A stretch of 64,000 bases of DNA from Cnuibacter physcomitrellae (GTDB taxonomy: Bacteria > Actinomycetota > Actinomycetes > Actinomycetales > Microbacteriaceae), in NCBI RefSeq assembly GCF_014640535.1, contig NZ_BMHD01000001.1, positions 1,614,214 through 1,678,213 of the forward strand. Direction: 5' to 3'. Below, in pieces: positions 41,139 to 50,519 of this stretch. The translations under genes and the position numbers were made by a program. The notes below the pieces were generated by a model. It was not told the DNA's origin and ran no database searches. It was given only the letters and a program-made list of their open reading frames with translations. Each line of letters starts with the position of its first letter. Position 1 is the first letter of the stretch.

Positions 41139-42497
41139 GTGAAGATCCTCGTCCTCGGCTCGGGCGCGCGCGAGCACGCCATCATCACCGCCCTGCTGCG
41201 CGAGAACGAGGCGCACCGCGACGACCCCGCGGCGAGCCGGATCCCGCACGAGATCATCGCGGCGCCGGGGAACGCGGGCACGCAGGCCGACGTCGAGACG
41301 CTGCGCGATCTCGACGAGAACGACCCGCAGGCCGTGACGAACCTGGCGATCGCGCGCGGCATCCAGCTCGTCGTCGTCGGCCCCGAGGCGCCGCTCGTGG
41401 CGGGCGTGGCCGACGAGCTGCGCACCCGCGGCATCCCCGTGTTCGGCCCGGGCCGGCAGGCGGCGGCGCTCGAGGGGAGCAAGTCGTTCGCGAAGACGAT
41501 CATGGACGCGGCGGACGTCCCGACCGGTCGGTCGCGCACGGTCGCCACGAAGGCCGACTCCGAGCGCACGCTCGACGAGTTCGGCGCCCCGTACGTGGTG
41601 AAGGCCGATGGGCTCGCGTCGGGCAAGGGCGTTCTCGTCACGTCCGACCGCGCGGCCGCTCAGGCGCACGCCGATCATTGGCTGCAGCACGGCGAGGTGC
41701 TCATCGAGGAGTTCCTCGACGGGCCCGAGGTGTCGCTCTTCGTGCTCAGCGACGGGCACCACGTCGCACCTCTCGCGCCCGCCCAGGACTACAAGCGCCT
41801 CGGCGACGGCGACGAGGGTCCGAACACGGGCGGCATGGGCGCCTACTCGCCGCTCCCCTGGCTCGCCGATCGCTTCGGCAGCGAGCAGGCCTTCGTCGAC
41901 GAGGTGGTCGAGACCATCGCGCGCCCGACCGTGCTCGCGCTCGAACGGGCGGGCACCCCCTTCATCGGGCTGCTGTACTGCGGACTCATCGTGACGGAGG
42001 CGGGCATCCGCGTGATCGAGTTCAACGCCCGGTTCGGCGACCCCGAGACGCAGGTCGTGCTGCCCCGCCTCACCACGCCGCTCAGCACGCTGCTCTACGC
42101 CGCCGCCACGGGCACGCTGGGCGGCGCCCCCCGCCCCGAGTTCTCGGACGACGTGGCGGTGACGGTGGTCGTCGCGAGCGAGGCGTACCCCGGCTCCCCG
42201 GTGACGGGCCGCGTGGTGTCGGGCCTCGACCAGGCGGCGGATGTGGAGGGCGTGTCGATCATGCACGCCGCCACCCGGCGAGAGACCGAGGGCGCGACCG
42301 CCGGCGAGGTCATCGCGACGGGCGGCCGAGTCCTGTCGGTGGTCGCGACCGGCGCCGACTTCGCCACCGCCCGCGACCGCGTGTACGCCGCGGTCGACCA
42401 GATCGGGCTCGAGGGCTCCCAGCACCGCACCGACATCGCCGCCCGCGTCGCCGACCCCGACCGGGCCGTCGCCTCGAACGACGGGAGCCTCGCATGA
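41139..42497 (+). CDS. purD: Phosphoribosylamine-glycine ligase (GAR synthetase)
   Basis: 452 residues from GTG 41139 (VKILVLGSGAREHAIITALL). An ATP-grasp enzyme of purine synthesis that joins glycine to phosphoribosylamine. GPEAPLVAGVADELRTRGIP, YVVKADGLASGKGVLV (ATP loop), NTGGMGAYSPLPW and FNARFGDPETQVVLPRL are diagnostic. The N-domain has a 10-residue insert (NEAHRDDPAASR) after helix 1. Its TGA overlaps the purC ATG in an ATGA junction, so the two are translationally coupled. Confidence 0.97.
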   Translation: MKILVLGSGAREHAIITALLRENEAHRDDPAASRIPHEIIAAPGNAGTQADVETLRDLDENDPQAVTNLAIARGIQLVVVGPEAPLVAGVADELRTRGIPVFGPGRQAAALEGSKSFAKTIMDAADVPTGRSRTVATKADSERTLDEFGAPYVVKADGLASGKGVLVTSDRAAAQAHADHWLQHGEVLIEEFLDGPEVSLFVLSDGHHVAPLAPAQDYKRLGDGDEGPNTGGMGAYSPLPWLADRFGSEQAFVDEVVETIARPTVLALERAGTPFIGLLYCGLIVTEAGIRVIEFNARFGDPETQVVLPRLTTPLSTLLYAAATGTLGGAPRPEFSDDVAVTVVVASEAYPGSPVTGRVVSGLDQAADVEGVSIMHAATRRETEGATAGEVIATGGRVLSVVATGADFATARDRVYAAVDQIGLEGSQHRTDIAARVADPDRAVASNDGSLA

Positions 42498-43447
42498 CCT
42501 CGACGGCGCTCGACCTGCCCGGATGGCGGCACGTCTACAGCGGCAAGGTGCGCGACCTGTACGTGCCGGCCGACGACCGTCAGACGAGCGACGCCGACGA
42601 CCCTCAGACGAGCGACGCGGACGACGCCGGCAGCACCCGCGACAGCACCGACGGCGCGATGCTCATCGTCGCCAGCGACCGGGTGAGCGCGTTCGACCAC
42701 GTGCTCGAGCCGGGCATCCACGGCAAGGGTGCGGTGCTCACGCAGCTGAGCGCCTGGTGGTTCGACCAGCTCGCCGTGCCCGACCACCGCGTGGTCGACA
42801 CGGAGGAGCTGCCGCCCGTCCCCGCCGACGTCTCCGACCGGGCGATGATCGTGCGCTCCCTCGACATGTTCCCGATCGAGTGCGTGGTGCGCGGCTACCT
42901 CTCAGGGAGCGGGTGGAAGGAGTACCAGGCCACGCAGAGCGTGTGCGGCGTGGCGCTCCCCTCGGGCCTCTCCGACGGCGACCGCCTGCCGGCGCCGATC
43001 TACACGCCGGCCTACAAGGCGCCGCTCGGAGAGCACGACGAGAACATCACGTTCGAGCGCACGGTCGAGCTCGTAGGGCAGGAGGCCGCGGGGGCGCTGC
43101 GCGACCTCTCGCTCTCCGTGTACTCGCGCGCCGCCGCGGTGGCCGAGTCGCGCGGCGTGATCCTCGCCGACACGAAGTTCGAGTTCGGACGGGACGCCTC
43201 CGGCCGGATCGTGCTCGCCGACGAGGTGCTCACCAGCGACTCGAGCCGCTACTGGGATGCCGCCGAGTACGCCGCCGGCCGGCGCGGCGTCAGCTTCGAC
43301 AAGCAGATCGTGCGCGACTGGCTGGCCGCGAACTGGGACGGATCGGGCGTCCCGCCCCGCCTGCCTCACGAGATCGTGGAGCGCACGGCCGCGCGCTACC
43401 GGGAGCTGTTCGAGCTGCTCACGGCCACGCCCGCGCCTCGCGGCTGA
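42494..43447 (+). CDS. purC: Phosphoribosylaminoimidazole-succinocarboxamide synthase (SAICAR synthetase)
   Basis: 317 residues; start overlaps the purD stop by 4 bp. The enzyme adds aspartate to CAIR in purine synthesis. VYSGKVRDLYVP (ATP site), VASDRVSAFDHVLEPGIHGK, PIECVVRGYLSGSGWKEY and LADTKFEFGRD are all present. Between the first two strands lies an Asp/Ser/Thr insert made by a tandem 24-bp duplication encoding DD(R/P)QTSDA at about 42570-42620, an expansion of a surface loop. The remaining purine genes are not nearby. Confidence 0.97.
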   Translation: MTSTALDLPGWRHVYSGKVRDLYVPADDRQTSDADDPQTSDADDAGSTRDSTDGAMLIVASDRVSAFDHVLEPGIHGKGAVLTQLSAWWFDQLAVPDHRVVDTEELPPVPADVSDRAMIVRSLDMFPIECVVRGYLSGSGWKEYQATQSVCGVALPSGLSDGDRLPAPIYTPAYKAPLGEHDENITFERTVELVGQEAAGALRDLSLSVYSRAAAVAESRGVILADTKFEFGRDASGRIVLADEVLTSDSSRYWDAAEYAAGRRGVSFDKQIVRDWLAANWDGSGVPPRLPHEIVERTAARYRELFELLTATPAPRG

Positions 43448-43488
43448 GCCGGGGACGGATGTCGGTGGGCGACGGTAGCGTCCCGCCC

Positions 43489-44187
43489 ATGGACGTCATC
43501 CTGGTTCCCGGCTTCTGGCTGGACGGCTCCTCCTGGAGCGACGTGACACCGCCGCTCGTCGACGCCGGCCACACGGTGCACACGCCGACCCTGCGCGGTC
43601 TGGAGTCGACGGACGCCGATCGACGGCAGATCGGCCTCGCCGACCACGTGCAGCAGATCATCGAGCTCGTCGACGCGCTCGACGGGCCGATCGTGCTCGT
43701 GGGGCACTCGGGCGGGGGCGCCGTCGTGCACTCGGTCGCCGATCGACGCCCCACGCGCATCCGACGGGTGGTCTACGTCGACAGCGGCCCGCAGCCCGAC
43801 GGCGTGCCCGTGAACAGCTCGCTGGCCGGCGACGAGACGGGCGTCCCCCTCCCGCCGTGGTCGGAGTTCGACGAGACCGACCTCCGCGACCTCACCGACG
43901 ACCAGCTCCAGCGCTTCCGCGAGCATGCTGTGCCCACTCCCTGGGGCGCGGCGAACGACGGCCCGCGGCTCGTCGACGACCGGCGCTTCGACGTGCCCAT
44001 CACCATCGTCGGCACGACCTTCACCCGTGCCGAGATGGAGCAGGCCATCGCCGCGGGCGTGCCGTACTTCGCGGAGGTGCCGCGCATCCGGGACGTCACC
44101 GTGGTCGAGCTGCCCACCGGGCACTGGCCGCAGTTCACCCGGCCGGTCGAGCTGGGGAGGATCCTCGTCGACGAGCTGGCCCGCTGA
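43489..44187 (+). CDS. Alpha/beta hydrolase (EstA/PnbA-unlike, small esterase type)
   Basis: 232 residues from ATG 43489 (MDVILVPGFWLDGSSWSDVT); an ATG 30 bases upstream is possible. It is a cytoplasmic single-domain hydrolase: oxyanion turn VPGFWLDG, nucleophile Ser in VLVGHSGGGAVVH, and catalytic His in LPTGHWPQFTRP near the end. The proteins closest in plan are actinobacterial esterases of unknown substrate. It follows purC by 41 bp on the same strand but has no evident link to purine synthesis. Confidence 0.88.
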   Translation: MDVILVPGFWLDGSSWSDVTPPLVDAGHTVHTPTLRGLESTDADRRQIGLADHVQQIIELVDALDGPIVLVGHSGGGAVVHSVADRRPTRIRRVVYVDSGPQPDGVPVNSSLAGDETGVPLPPWSEFDETDLRDLTDDQLQRFREHAVPTPWGAANDGPRLVDDRRFDVPITIVGTTFTRAEMEQAIAAGVPYFAEVPRIRDVTVVELPTGHWPQFTRPVELGRILVDELAR

Positions 44188-44278
44188 CGCGCCCGCCACC
44201 GCACGCCCGCCACCACGCGCCCGTCACCGCTCGCCGGCCACCGCGCGCCCCGGGTCCCGGTCCCGCTAACGTCATCCC

Positions 44279-45061
44279 ATGTGGTTCTACGACCTGCCCG
44301 TCTGGCTCTCGCTGCCGGGCTTCGTCCTCGGGTTCCTCCTGCTGTCGTGGGCGATCCTGCTCGTGCTGCGGCGCTGGGTGCTGCGCGTGTCGAAGGGCAA
44401 CGCCGAGTGGGACCGCATCCTCGGCTATGCGATGGCCACGTACGGCGTCTTCTACGGCGTCACGGTCGCCCTCATCGCCGCGGGCGCGTACGCGAACTTC
44501 ACCTCGGTCGACACCCTCGTCCTGCACGAGTCGTCGTCGCTGGCCGTGCTCTACCGCGACGCGTCCGGCTTCCCCGCACCGGCCGCTGAGGACCTCCACA
44601 CGGCGATCCGTGACTACACGCGCTTCGTGATCGAGACCGACTGGCCCCAGCAGGCGCAGGGCATCGTGCCGGAGGACTCCGCCGACGAGGTGAGCCGCAT
44701 CCAGACTGTGCTGTTCGCGTTCGAGCCGTCGACCCAGGCGCAGGCGTCCCTGCAGCAGGAGGCGATCGCCCAGTTCAACGACTTCGTGGAGGCACGGCGC
44801 TCGCGCATCTCGGCCACCACGCTCGCGCTGCCGGGCATGATGTGGATCGTCGTCGGGGTCGGCGCCATCCTCAACGCCGTGCTCGTCGGGCTGATCGAGG
44901 TGCGGAACCTCCGCGTGCACATCATCATGTCCGGGCTGATCGCCGTCTTCGTGGCACTGCTCATCTACACCATCGCCGGGTTCGACCATCCCTATTCGGG
45001 CGCGATCAACATCACGCCCGAGTACTACGAGGATCTCCTCCAGGGCGTGCTGGCGAAGTAG
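44279..45061 (+). CDS. DUF4239 (bestrophin-like) membrane protein
   Basis: 260 residues. Two N-terminal helices (about 10-35 and 55-78), a long soluble central stretch rich in Asp/Gln (80-180) with HESSSLAVLYRDASGFPAPA, and two C-terminal helices (about 182-205 and 213-235). This matches the DUF4239 layout related to bestrophin-like channels. The end, HPYSGAINITPEYYEDLLQG, is also typical. Ion conduction is an inference from the fold. It is convergent with the deacetylase gene, 28 bp apart. Confidence 0.82.
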   Translation: MWFYDLPVWLSLPGFVLGFLLLSWAILLVLRRWVLRVSKGNAEWDRILGYAMATYGVFYGVTVALIAAGAYANFTSVDTLVLHESSSLAVLYRDASGFPAPAAEDLHTAIRDYTRFVIETDWPQQAQGIVPEDSADEVSRIQTVLFAFEPSTQAQASLQQEAIAQFNDFVEARRSRISATTLALPGMMWIVVGVGAILNAVLVGLIEVRNLRVHIIMSGLIAVFVALLIYTIAGFDHPYSGAINITPEYYEDLLQGVLAK

Positions 45062-45089
45062 CGGCGCGAGGCCGCGCGCCGTCCGGGTG

Positions 45090-45998
45090 TCAGCGCATGC
45101 TGCGGCTCATTTCCGGCGGGAACGTCGAGAACCAGTGCCGGGCGACGTCGATGCGCCGCGCGACCCAGACCCGCTCATGGGCGAGCACGTGGTCGAGGAA
45201 GCGGGCGATCGCCCCGGACCTGGATGGATGCCCGGACAGACGCGGATGCAGGCTCACGACGAGCAGGCCCGGCGACCGCTCCCCCTCGGCGTACATCGTG
45301 TCGAACGCGTCGCGCAGGTGCGTGAAGGCGTGATCGCCGGTCGCCCATCGACCCGTGGCGTAGGCGGCGTCGTCGTTGGCGAGCGTGTGCGGGATGACGA
45401 GGTGCCGGCGCCCGGCGGCCTCCGTCCAGTAGGGCAGCTCGTCGTCATAGGCGTCGGAGTCGTAGAGGAACCCGTTCTCGGCGAGGATCTCCCGCGTCCG
45501 CTCGCTCGGTGCGTACCGCGAGAGCCAGCCCTGCGGGGTCTCGCCCCACGTCGACCGGAAGCTGGCGAAAGCGAGCGCCAGCTGCTCGCGCTCGCTCTCC
45601 TCGTCGAGCAGGTACTGGCGCGTGTGGCGCCACCCGTGACCGAGGAGGTCGTAGCCGGCGAACCGCGAGTGCACGGCGATCTGCGGGTTCCGCTCCAGCG
45701 CCACCGCGCAGGCCGCGATCGTCGCCGGCACCCCTCGCTCCTCGAGCAGGCGCTGCAGTCGCCAGAAGCCCACCCGGCTGCCGTACGCCATCGCCGACTC
45801 CGCGGTCAGATCGCGACCGGGCACCTCGTCCGCGGCGCCGCCCGCATCCGTCAGTGGCGCCTCGCTCTGCTCGAACCCGTCGAGCAGCGACTCCTCCGCC
45901 CCCTCCTCCACGGTGATCGTGATGTTCACGGCCACGCGCGCGTCGCCGGGCCAGAGCGGATTCGGGCGGTTGCGTCCGTAGCCGACGAGGTCGCGCAT
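45090..45998 (-). CDS. Polysaccharide deacetylase-family protein, PuuE/allantoinase-like
   Basis: 302 residues from ATG 45998, GAAGGAGACC ribosome site. GYGRNRPNPLWPGDARVAVN, with ITVEEGAEESLLDGFEQSEA after it, is the opening of PuuE-type proteins (metal-independent allantoinase or related amidohydrolase), and LLGHGWRHTRQYLLDEESER, with WLSRYAPSERTREILAENGF, carries the NodB-like core. In this subgroup the usual DxxH metal site of chitin deacetylases is altered. A purine- or peptidoglycan-related amide is possible. The neighbours do not help; no ureide genes are seen. Confidence 0.85.
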   Translation of the reverse strand: MRDLVGYGRNRPNPLWPGDARVAVNITITVEEGAEESLLDGFEQSEAPLTDAGGAADEVPGRDLTAESAMAYGSRVGFWRLQRLLEERGVPATIAACAVALERNPQIAVHSRFAGYDLLGHGWRHTRQYLLDEESEREQLALAFASFRSTWGETPQGWLSRYAPSERTREILAENGFLYDSDAYDDELPYWTEAAGRRHLVIPHTLANDDAAYATGRWATGDHAFTHLRDAFDTMYAEGERSPGLLVVSLHPRLSGHPSRSGAIARFLDHVLAHERVWVARRIDVARHWFSTFPPEMSRSMR

Positions 45999-46079
45999 CC
46001 TTCGGTCTCCTTCGGGGTCTCCCCCATGGTGCCAGCGCGAACCCGGGCTGAGCGACTCCACCCCCGCCGGCGGGGTGCG

Positions 46080-48638
46080 CTAGTGCTCCTCCGCGGCCGT
46101 GCGCGGCGCGCTCCGCAGGGCGTCGACGAGCTCGCCCCGTCGCCGGATGCCGAGCTTCTTGTACACCCGAAGCAGGTGGGTCTCCACCGTCCGGATGGAC
46201 ACCACGAGCCTCTCCGAGATCTCGCGGTTGCTGAGTCCGGCCGCGGCGAGGTCGCCGATCTCCGCCTCCCGCAGCGAGAGCGGTCGGACGTCCGAGTGCG
46301 GCACGAGGATGAGGCGTTCGAACCCGCAGAGGCGCATCTGCTCCTCGCGCTGCAGGGCCGCGCTCGCGGCGCCGCGCTCGTCTCCCGCGACCAGGAGCGT
46401 TCGCGCGACCCGCGCGAACGCCTCGGCCGACAGCAGGTGGAAGCCGAGCGTTCTCGCCCGTCCCCCGACCTCGAGCAGGCGCTCCGTCGGCGCACGACGG
46501 ACCTCCTCGTCCGCCTGCCCCCGATCGCGCTCGTACCTCTCCAGGTCGGCCAGCGCACGACCCAGGTCGCGCAGCAGCGAACCGTACGGGTCGTCCACCT
46601 CATCCGCCGCTGCCTCGAGCCACGGGAGCACCCGTTCCGCGGCGCCGCAGCGGGCCGCGGAGGCCAGCGCCGCGAGCACGCCGACGGAGTTCCCGCTGAG
46701 GGTGAACGCCTCCGCCGCGGCGATGAAGGCATCGGCCGCCTCTCCGATGCGCCCTTCGGCCGCGAGCGTCCACGCTCGGGTCTCCGTCAGCTTCCCCCGG
46801 AACTGCTCCGCCACGACCCCCTCGGCGCCGACGGACGCCTCGACGGGTGCCCACGCGGCGAGCGCCTCCTGGTGGGCGCCGAGTCCGGCGTGGGCCTCGG
46901 CGAGCTCGCAGCGGGCGATCAGGGCCATCCGGTCCATCCCCGACTCGGTGAGACCCCGGATGGCCTGTTCCAGCTCTCCGACGGCCTCTCGGACGCGACC
47001 GCTGATGAGCAGCAGGGTCCCGAGGGTCCATGTCGCGGTCGCCGAGGTGCGGGAGGGGCCGAACCGGAGGACGAGGTCGCGGATGTCCCTGGACTGACGG
47101 AGGCTCTCCTCGAGCCGTCCCGTGTACCGCCCGATCGTCAGTCGTGCGAGTCGGATGTGGGTGATGTCGTCGCCGACGGCGGTCAGGATCTCCTCCGCGC
47201 GATCGAGTGAGCGCTCGGCGGCGCCGAACCACCCGGTGAGGAGCGCGCCGCCGGCGAAGACGAAGTGCGCACGCGCGGCGAGGGGGCCGTCGACCTGGTC
47301 GAGGATCGGCGCCACCCGACGCGACGCGCCACCCCAGTCGCCCAGGGCGAAGAGCAGGAACGCGTCGAGCGCCACGCGCCGGACGTCGTCGGTCGTGGCG
47401 AGCGCGGAGTGGCGGTCGAGTCCGCCGGGGAGCTCGAGCCGATCGCTCGCGAGCAGCATGAGGTCGGAGACGATGCCGAGGAGGTGGGCGTCGTCGTCGC
47501 CCGAGGTCAACGACTGCATCCGGCCGAGGACCTCGTCGACCCGTCCGGCCCGGATCCGGGCCGCCGCGAGCGCGGTCTCCGCTTCCAGGCCGCCCCCGGC
47601 CTCCGTGGCCGCGACGGCCAACTGGATCGACAGCAGGGGATCGTCCTCACGGAGCGATGCGCGCGCCGCCGCCGTGAGGAGGGTCGGCGGAACGTCGCGC
47701 CCGAGCTCCCTCGAGAGCGAGGCCAGGGCGATCTGCTCCGTCGGGGAGAGCACCGTCTCGGGGATCGTGGTGAGGGCGTCGACGATCGCCTCGGCCAGCC
47801 GTCGCCGTCGCGGGGCCGCGAGCGTCTGCGGGAGCAGCAGCTCGACGACGCCGTCGGTCAGACGGATCCGCGGAGGCTCGCCGAGGGTCGCGGTGACGGT
47901 GCCGTGCTCCTCGAGCCGCTCGAGCCTGTGCTCGACGTCGTCTCCGGTGACCTGCCCAGCAGCCAGCCGGACGATGAGCGGAGCCCCCGCATCCGGGACG
48001 AGGGCGATCAGGTCGAGGAGCGTCTCGTCGGTGGCGCCGGCGCTGCCGAGGTGGGAGAGCATCATCTCGCGCAGGGCCGGGGAGAGCCGAGGTCGGCCGA
48101 TGTCCCCCCTCGGGTCTGCGGTGGGCGACGGCTCTGCGTTCGGCGCCGACGAGGCGATCTCCCGGGCCGCCGCGACCATCGCGCGGAGGTCGCGGCCCGG
48201 TCGAGGCGGCAGGATCCACCGGAGATCGGCGGTGTCGACCTCGCCGAGCTGGGCGACGAGGACCCGTCGGAGGTCCGAGGGCGGCAGGGGGTCGAGCGCC
48301 ACCTCGACCAGCAGCCCGGCGGACATCGCCTGGCGGAGGGGTCGGGACAGACCCGGTCGGCTGTCGCTCGTGAGCACGACGCGCTCGCCCGCCTCGAGAC
48401 CGCGGATGACGGTCGCCAGCGGGTCCCCGTCGATCCGCCCCGCATCCTCGATCACGCGAACGGACCCGCCGCGCCGTCGCCGGACCTCGTCCGCCAGCCA
48501 CGTCCGGCCCGAGCCGGGAGGGCCGATCAGGATGACGCTCCGCCCGCCCTCCAGAGCGGCCACCGCGGCGTCGGCCTCGCCCTGGCGGACGGGCCGGGCA
48601 TCTCGGTCGGCGTCGAACCGGTCATCGGAAGCAGGCAT
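46080..48638 (-). CDS. Large LuxR-type regulator with P-loop ATPase and TPR-like repeats
   Basis: 852 residues from ATG 48638. The N-terminus has a P-loop, ILIGPPGSGRTWLADE, where the Walker A lysine is replaced by Arg. The AAA-like part runs to about 250, followed by about 450 residues of Ala-rich helical repeats, and a C-terminal GerE helix-turn-helix (about 785-845): LSLREAEIGDLAAAGLSNRE, then ISERLVVSIRTVETHLLRVY. This is a LAL/MalT-type architecture; such proteins integrate a small-molecule signal with ATP. The target is unknown. The gap to the divergent cyclodeaminase gene contains a 17-bp palindrome. Confidence 0.9.
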   Translation of the reverse strand: MPASDDRFDADRDARPVRQGEADAAVAALEGGRSVILIGPPGSGRTWLADEVRRRRGGSVRVIEDAGRIDGDPLATVIRGLEAGERVVLTSDSRPGLSRPLRQAMSAGLLVEVALDPLPPSDLRRVLVAQLGEVDTADLRWILPPRPGRDLRAMVAAAREIASSAPNAEPSPTADPRGDIGRPRLSPALREMMLSHLGSAGATDETLLDLIALVPDAGAPLIVRLAAGQVTGDDVEHRLERLEEHGTVTATLGEPPRIRLTDGVVELLLPQTLAAPRRRRLAEAIVDALTTIPETVLSPTEQIALASLSRELGRDVPPTLLTAAARASLREDDPLLSIQLAVAATEAGGGLEAETALAAARIRAGRVDEVLGRMQSLTSGDDDAHLLGIVSDLMLLASDRLELPGGLDRHSALATTDDVRRVALDAFLLFALGDWGGASRRVAPILDQVDGPLAARAHFVFAGGALLTGWFGAAERSLDRAEEILTAVGDDITHIRLARLTIGRYTGRLEESLRQSRDIRDLVLRFGPSRTSATATWTLGTLLLISGRVREAVGELEQAIRGLTESGMDRMALIARCELAEAHAGLGAHQEALAAWAPVEASVGAEGVVAEQFRGKLTETRAWTLAAEGRIGEAADAFIAAAEAFTLSGNSVGVLAALASAARCGAAERVLPWLEAAADEVDDPYGSLLRDLGRALADLERYERDRGQADEEVRRAPTERLLEVGGRARTLGFHLLSAEAFARVARTLLVAGDERGAASAALQREEQMRLCGFERLILVPHSDVRPLSLREAEIGDLAAAGLSNREISERLVVSIRTVETHLLRVYKKLGIRRRGELVDALRSAPRTAAEEH

Positions 48639-48839
48639 GGTGATCACGCGCCCCCGGCCGCTGCGCCAGGCACCCTCGTCGACGCCCGGGCGAGCTGCCC
48701 GGGTCGCCGAACCCAGCACGCAGCAGCTCCAGCCGACGTCACGTGTCCCCTTCTCGTCGCGCGTCCCCCGGCGCGGCTCGGACCCCGGGGCCCGAGTGGA
48801 TCCTTTGTACTACGCGACCGGCACCCGTGAGAAGGGCGA

Positions 48840-48856
48840 GGTCGATCGGATCGACC
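48840..48856. promoter_or_regulatory. 17-bp perfect palindrome in divergent gap
   Basis: GGTCGATC-G-GATCGACC is perfectly symmetric and lies in the 319-bp gap between the LuxR-type regulator and the cyclodeaminase gene, about 100 bp before the latter's start. It is an operator candidate. The same gap also has a GCCCGGGC-type hairpin near 48690, and nothing coding. Confidence 0.5.
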
Positions 48857-48957
48857 ACGAACGCATGCGTGATGCACACCTCACACGGGCGGGGCCGAAG
48901 GCCGGGCCACCAGCGATGCGGCTCGCGCAACGCGACTCGGCACGGTTGGATGTCCCC

Positions 48958-49659
48958 ATGGCCGACGCGACAGTCACCACCCGCCGTTCGCCGCTCGCCG
49001 AGTGGCTCGATCGCCTCGCCGAGCCCGTGGGCGATCCCGGCGGAGGGGCCGCCGCCGGGCTGATGCTCGCCGTGTCCGCCGCCCTCACCTCGATGGTCGC
49101 CGGGTACGAGGGGCGGACCGCCGAGCGTCGAGCGTCGACCGCCGCCGAGGGCAGCGAGCGGGCGGAGCGGCCGATCCCGCTCGGGGTCCGCCGGGCGGAG
49201 CGGCTGCGCGAGCGCGCGGTCGAGCGCAGGCACGCCGCGCTCGAGGCCGCGGACGCGGACGCGACCGCCTCTCGCCGGCTCGGTGCGGCCCTGCGGATGC
49301 CGTCCGGTTCCGACCGCGACGCGGCCGTGAGGGAGGCCTCGCTGGCCGCGACGGAGTCGTCGGTGGCTCTGGGCGACCTCGTGCTCGCCTCGCTCGACGA
49401 CCTGGCGGCGATCGCGGGCGCCTCCGACGACGTCCTCATCGCCGACGTGGCCGTGGCGGTCGCCGCGGCGCGCGCGGCGCTGGCCGGGGCCCGGGCGAAC
49501 GCCGGCTCCGACCTGGAGCGGCACGGCGCCTCGCCCGACGACGTCGAGGCGCAGCACGCCGACCTCGTCGCCGCCCTCACGCGCTTCGACGAGGGGCTCG
49601 AGCGCCTCGCCGACCTCGAGGGCTCCCTCGCCCCGCGCCTCTCCCCGTCCTCGGGCTGA
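48958..49659 (+). CDS. Cyclodeaminase/cyclohydrolase-family protein (FTCD_C-like)
   Basis: 233 residues from ATG 48958. EWLDRLAEPVGDPGGGAAAG is the conserved opening of the formiminotransferase-cyclodeaminase C-terminal fold (four-helix bundle), and LGDLVLASLDDLAAIA with ADVAVAVAAARAALAGARAN follow its helices. The family converts formimino- or methenyl-tetrahydrofolate. The middle (about 45-75) is Arg/Glu-rich and more variable than usual. The active-site Asp/Glu cannot be confirmed by eye. Possible target of the divergent LuxR-type regulator. Confidence 0.8.
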   Translation: MADATVTTRRSPLAEWLDRLAEPVGDPGGGAAAGLMLAVSAALTSMVAGYEGRTAERRASTAAEGSERAERPIPLGVRRAERLRERAVERRHAALEAADADATASRRLGAALRMPSGSDRDAAVREASLAATESSVALGDLVLASLDDLAAIAGASDDVLIADVAVAVAAARAALAGARANAGSDLERHGASPDDVEAQHADLVAALTRFDEGLERLADLEGSLAPRLSPSSG

Positions 49660-49713
49660 GCTCGGCGGGGGCGGTGGCGAAGACGCAGGGGCCGCTCGGC
49701 GGCGCCGCGCGAT

Positions 49714-49786
49714 GCGGGTTTTGCCCTCCGGGGTCGCCGTTGCCGCCGTGACGGGCACCCGCGCGCTCGGGGCGGGCGGAACCCGC
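49714..49786. repeat. Diverged GCGGGTT hairpin
   Basis: GCGGGTTTTGCC (49714-49725) pairs with GGCGGAACCCGC (49775-49786), using two T-G wobbles, and the loop keeps TCGCCGTTGCCGCCGT. It is related to the units at 27370-27594. Located between the convergent cyclodeaminase and HAD genes. Confidence 0.65.
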
Positions 49787-49844
49787 GGAGCACTCCCGTG
49801 ACGCGGCGCCGACGAGACGCGGGAAGCCACGCCACGCGGCGGGC

Positions 49845-50519
49845 TCAGGCGCGGGCGGGGGCGTCGAGGAGCTCGAGGACCGAGCGGGCGAGGTGGTCGG
49901 GGCGCAGCGCGGTGCGGGTGGCCGTCGCCGCCTCGTCCGCGGAGCCGTACCCCCATCCCACCCACACCGACGCGAGGCCGTTCGCCTCGGCGCCCGCGAT
50001 GTCGTGCGACCTGTCGCCGACCATGACCGCCCGCAGGGGTGGCGCGGGCACACCCCGGAGCACCTCGCCGATGATCGCCGCCTTCGACTCGCGCTCACCC
50101 GTGGGCAGGTAGCCCACGACGCAGGCGAAGGACTCGCGAAGGCCGAGCTCGTCGAGCAGGGCGAAGGCCTGGAGCTCGGGCTTCGACGTGGCCACCGCGA
50201 GCAGCGCTCCGCCGTCGGTGAGCGTGTCGAGGGCGGTGCGGATGCCCGGGTAGACGGTCACCCCGTCGCGGAAGCGCTCGTCGGAGAGGCGCGCATACAC
50301 CCGGCCGGCCTCCTCGGCCCCGTCGCGGTCGAGGCCGGCCCGTGCGAGGAAGGACTGTCGCACAGGCGGCCCGATGTAGTGCGTCAGCTCGGCATCGTCG
50401 GGCACCGCCAGACCGAGCTCCTCGAAGGTCGCGCGGAGACCGGCGAGGATGTTCGCCCCCGAGTCGACGAGGGTGCCGTCGAGGTCGAAGATCGCGAGCG
50501 GAGGCTCAGGCCGCATCAT
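49845..50519 (-). CDS. HAD-superfamily phosphatase (Gph/PMM-like)
   Basis: 224 residues; ATG 50519 overlaps the rhamnosidase stop in an ATGA junction. HAD motif I is FDLDGTLVDSG, the cap helix segment follows, motif II is LLAVATSKPE, and motif III/IV is VMVGDRSHDIAGAEANGLAS. It resembles phosphoglycolate or sugar phosphatases. As the last gene of the rhamnosidase operon it could remove phosphate from a sugar product or act as a general sugar-phosphate phosphatase. Substrate not shown. Confidence 0.9.
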   Translation of the reverse strand: MMRPEPPLAIFDLDGTLVDSGANILAGLRATFEELGLAVPDDAELTHYIGPPVRQSFLARAGLDRDGAEEAGRVYARLSDERFRDGVTVYPGIRTALDTLTDGGALLAVATSKPELQAFALLDELGLRESFACVVGYLPTGERESKAAIIGEVLRGVPAPPLRAVMVGDRSHDIAGAEANGLASVWVGWGYGSADEAATATRTALRPDHLARSVLELLDAPARA

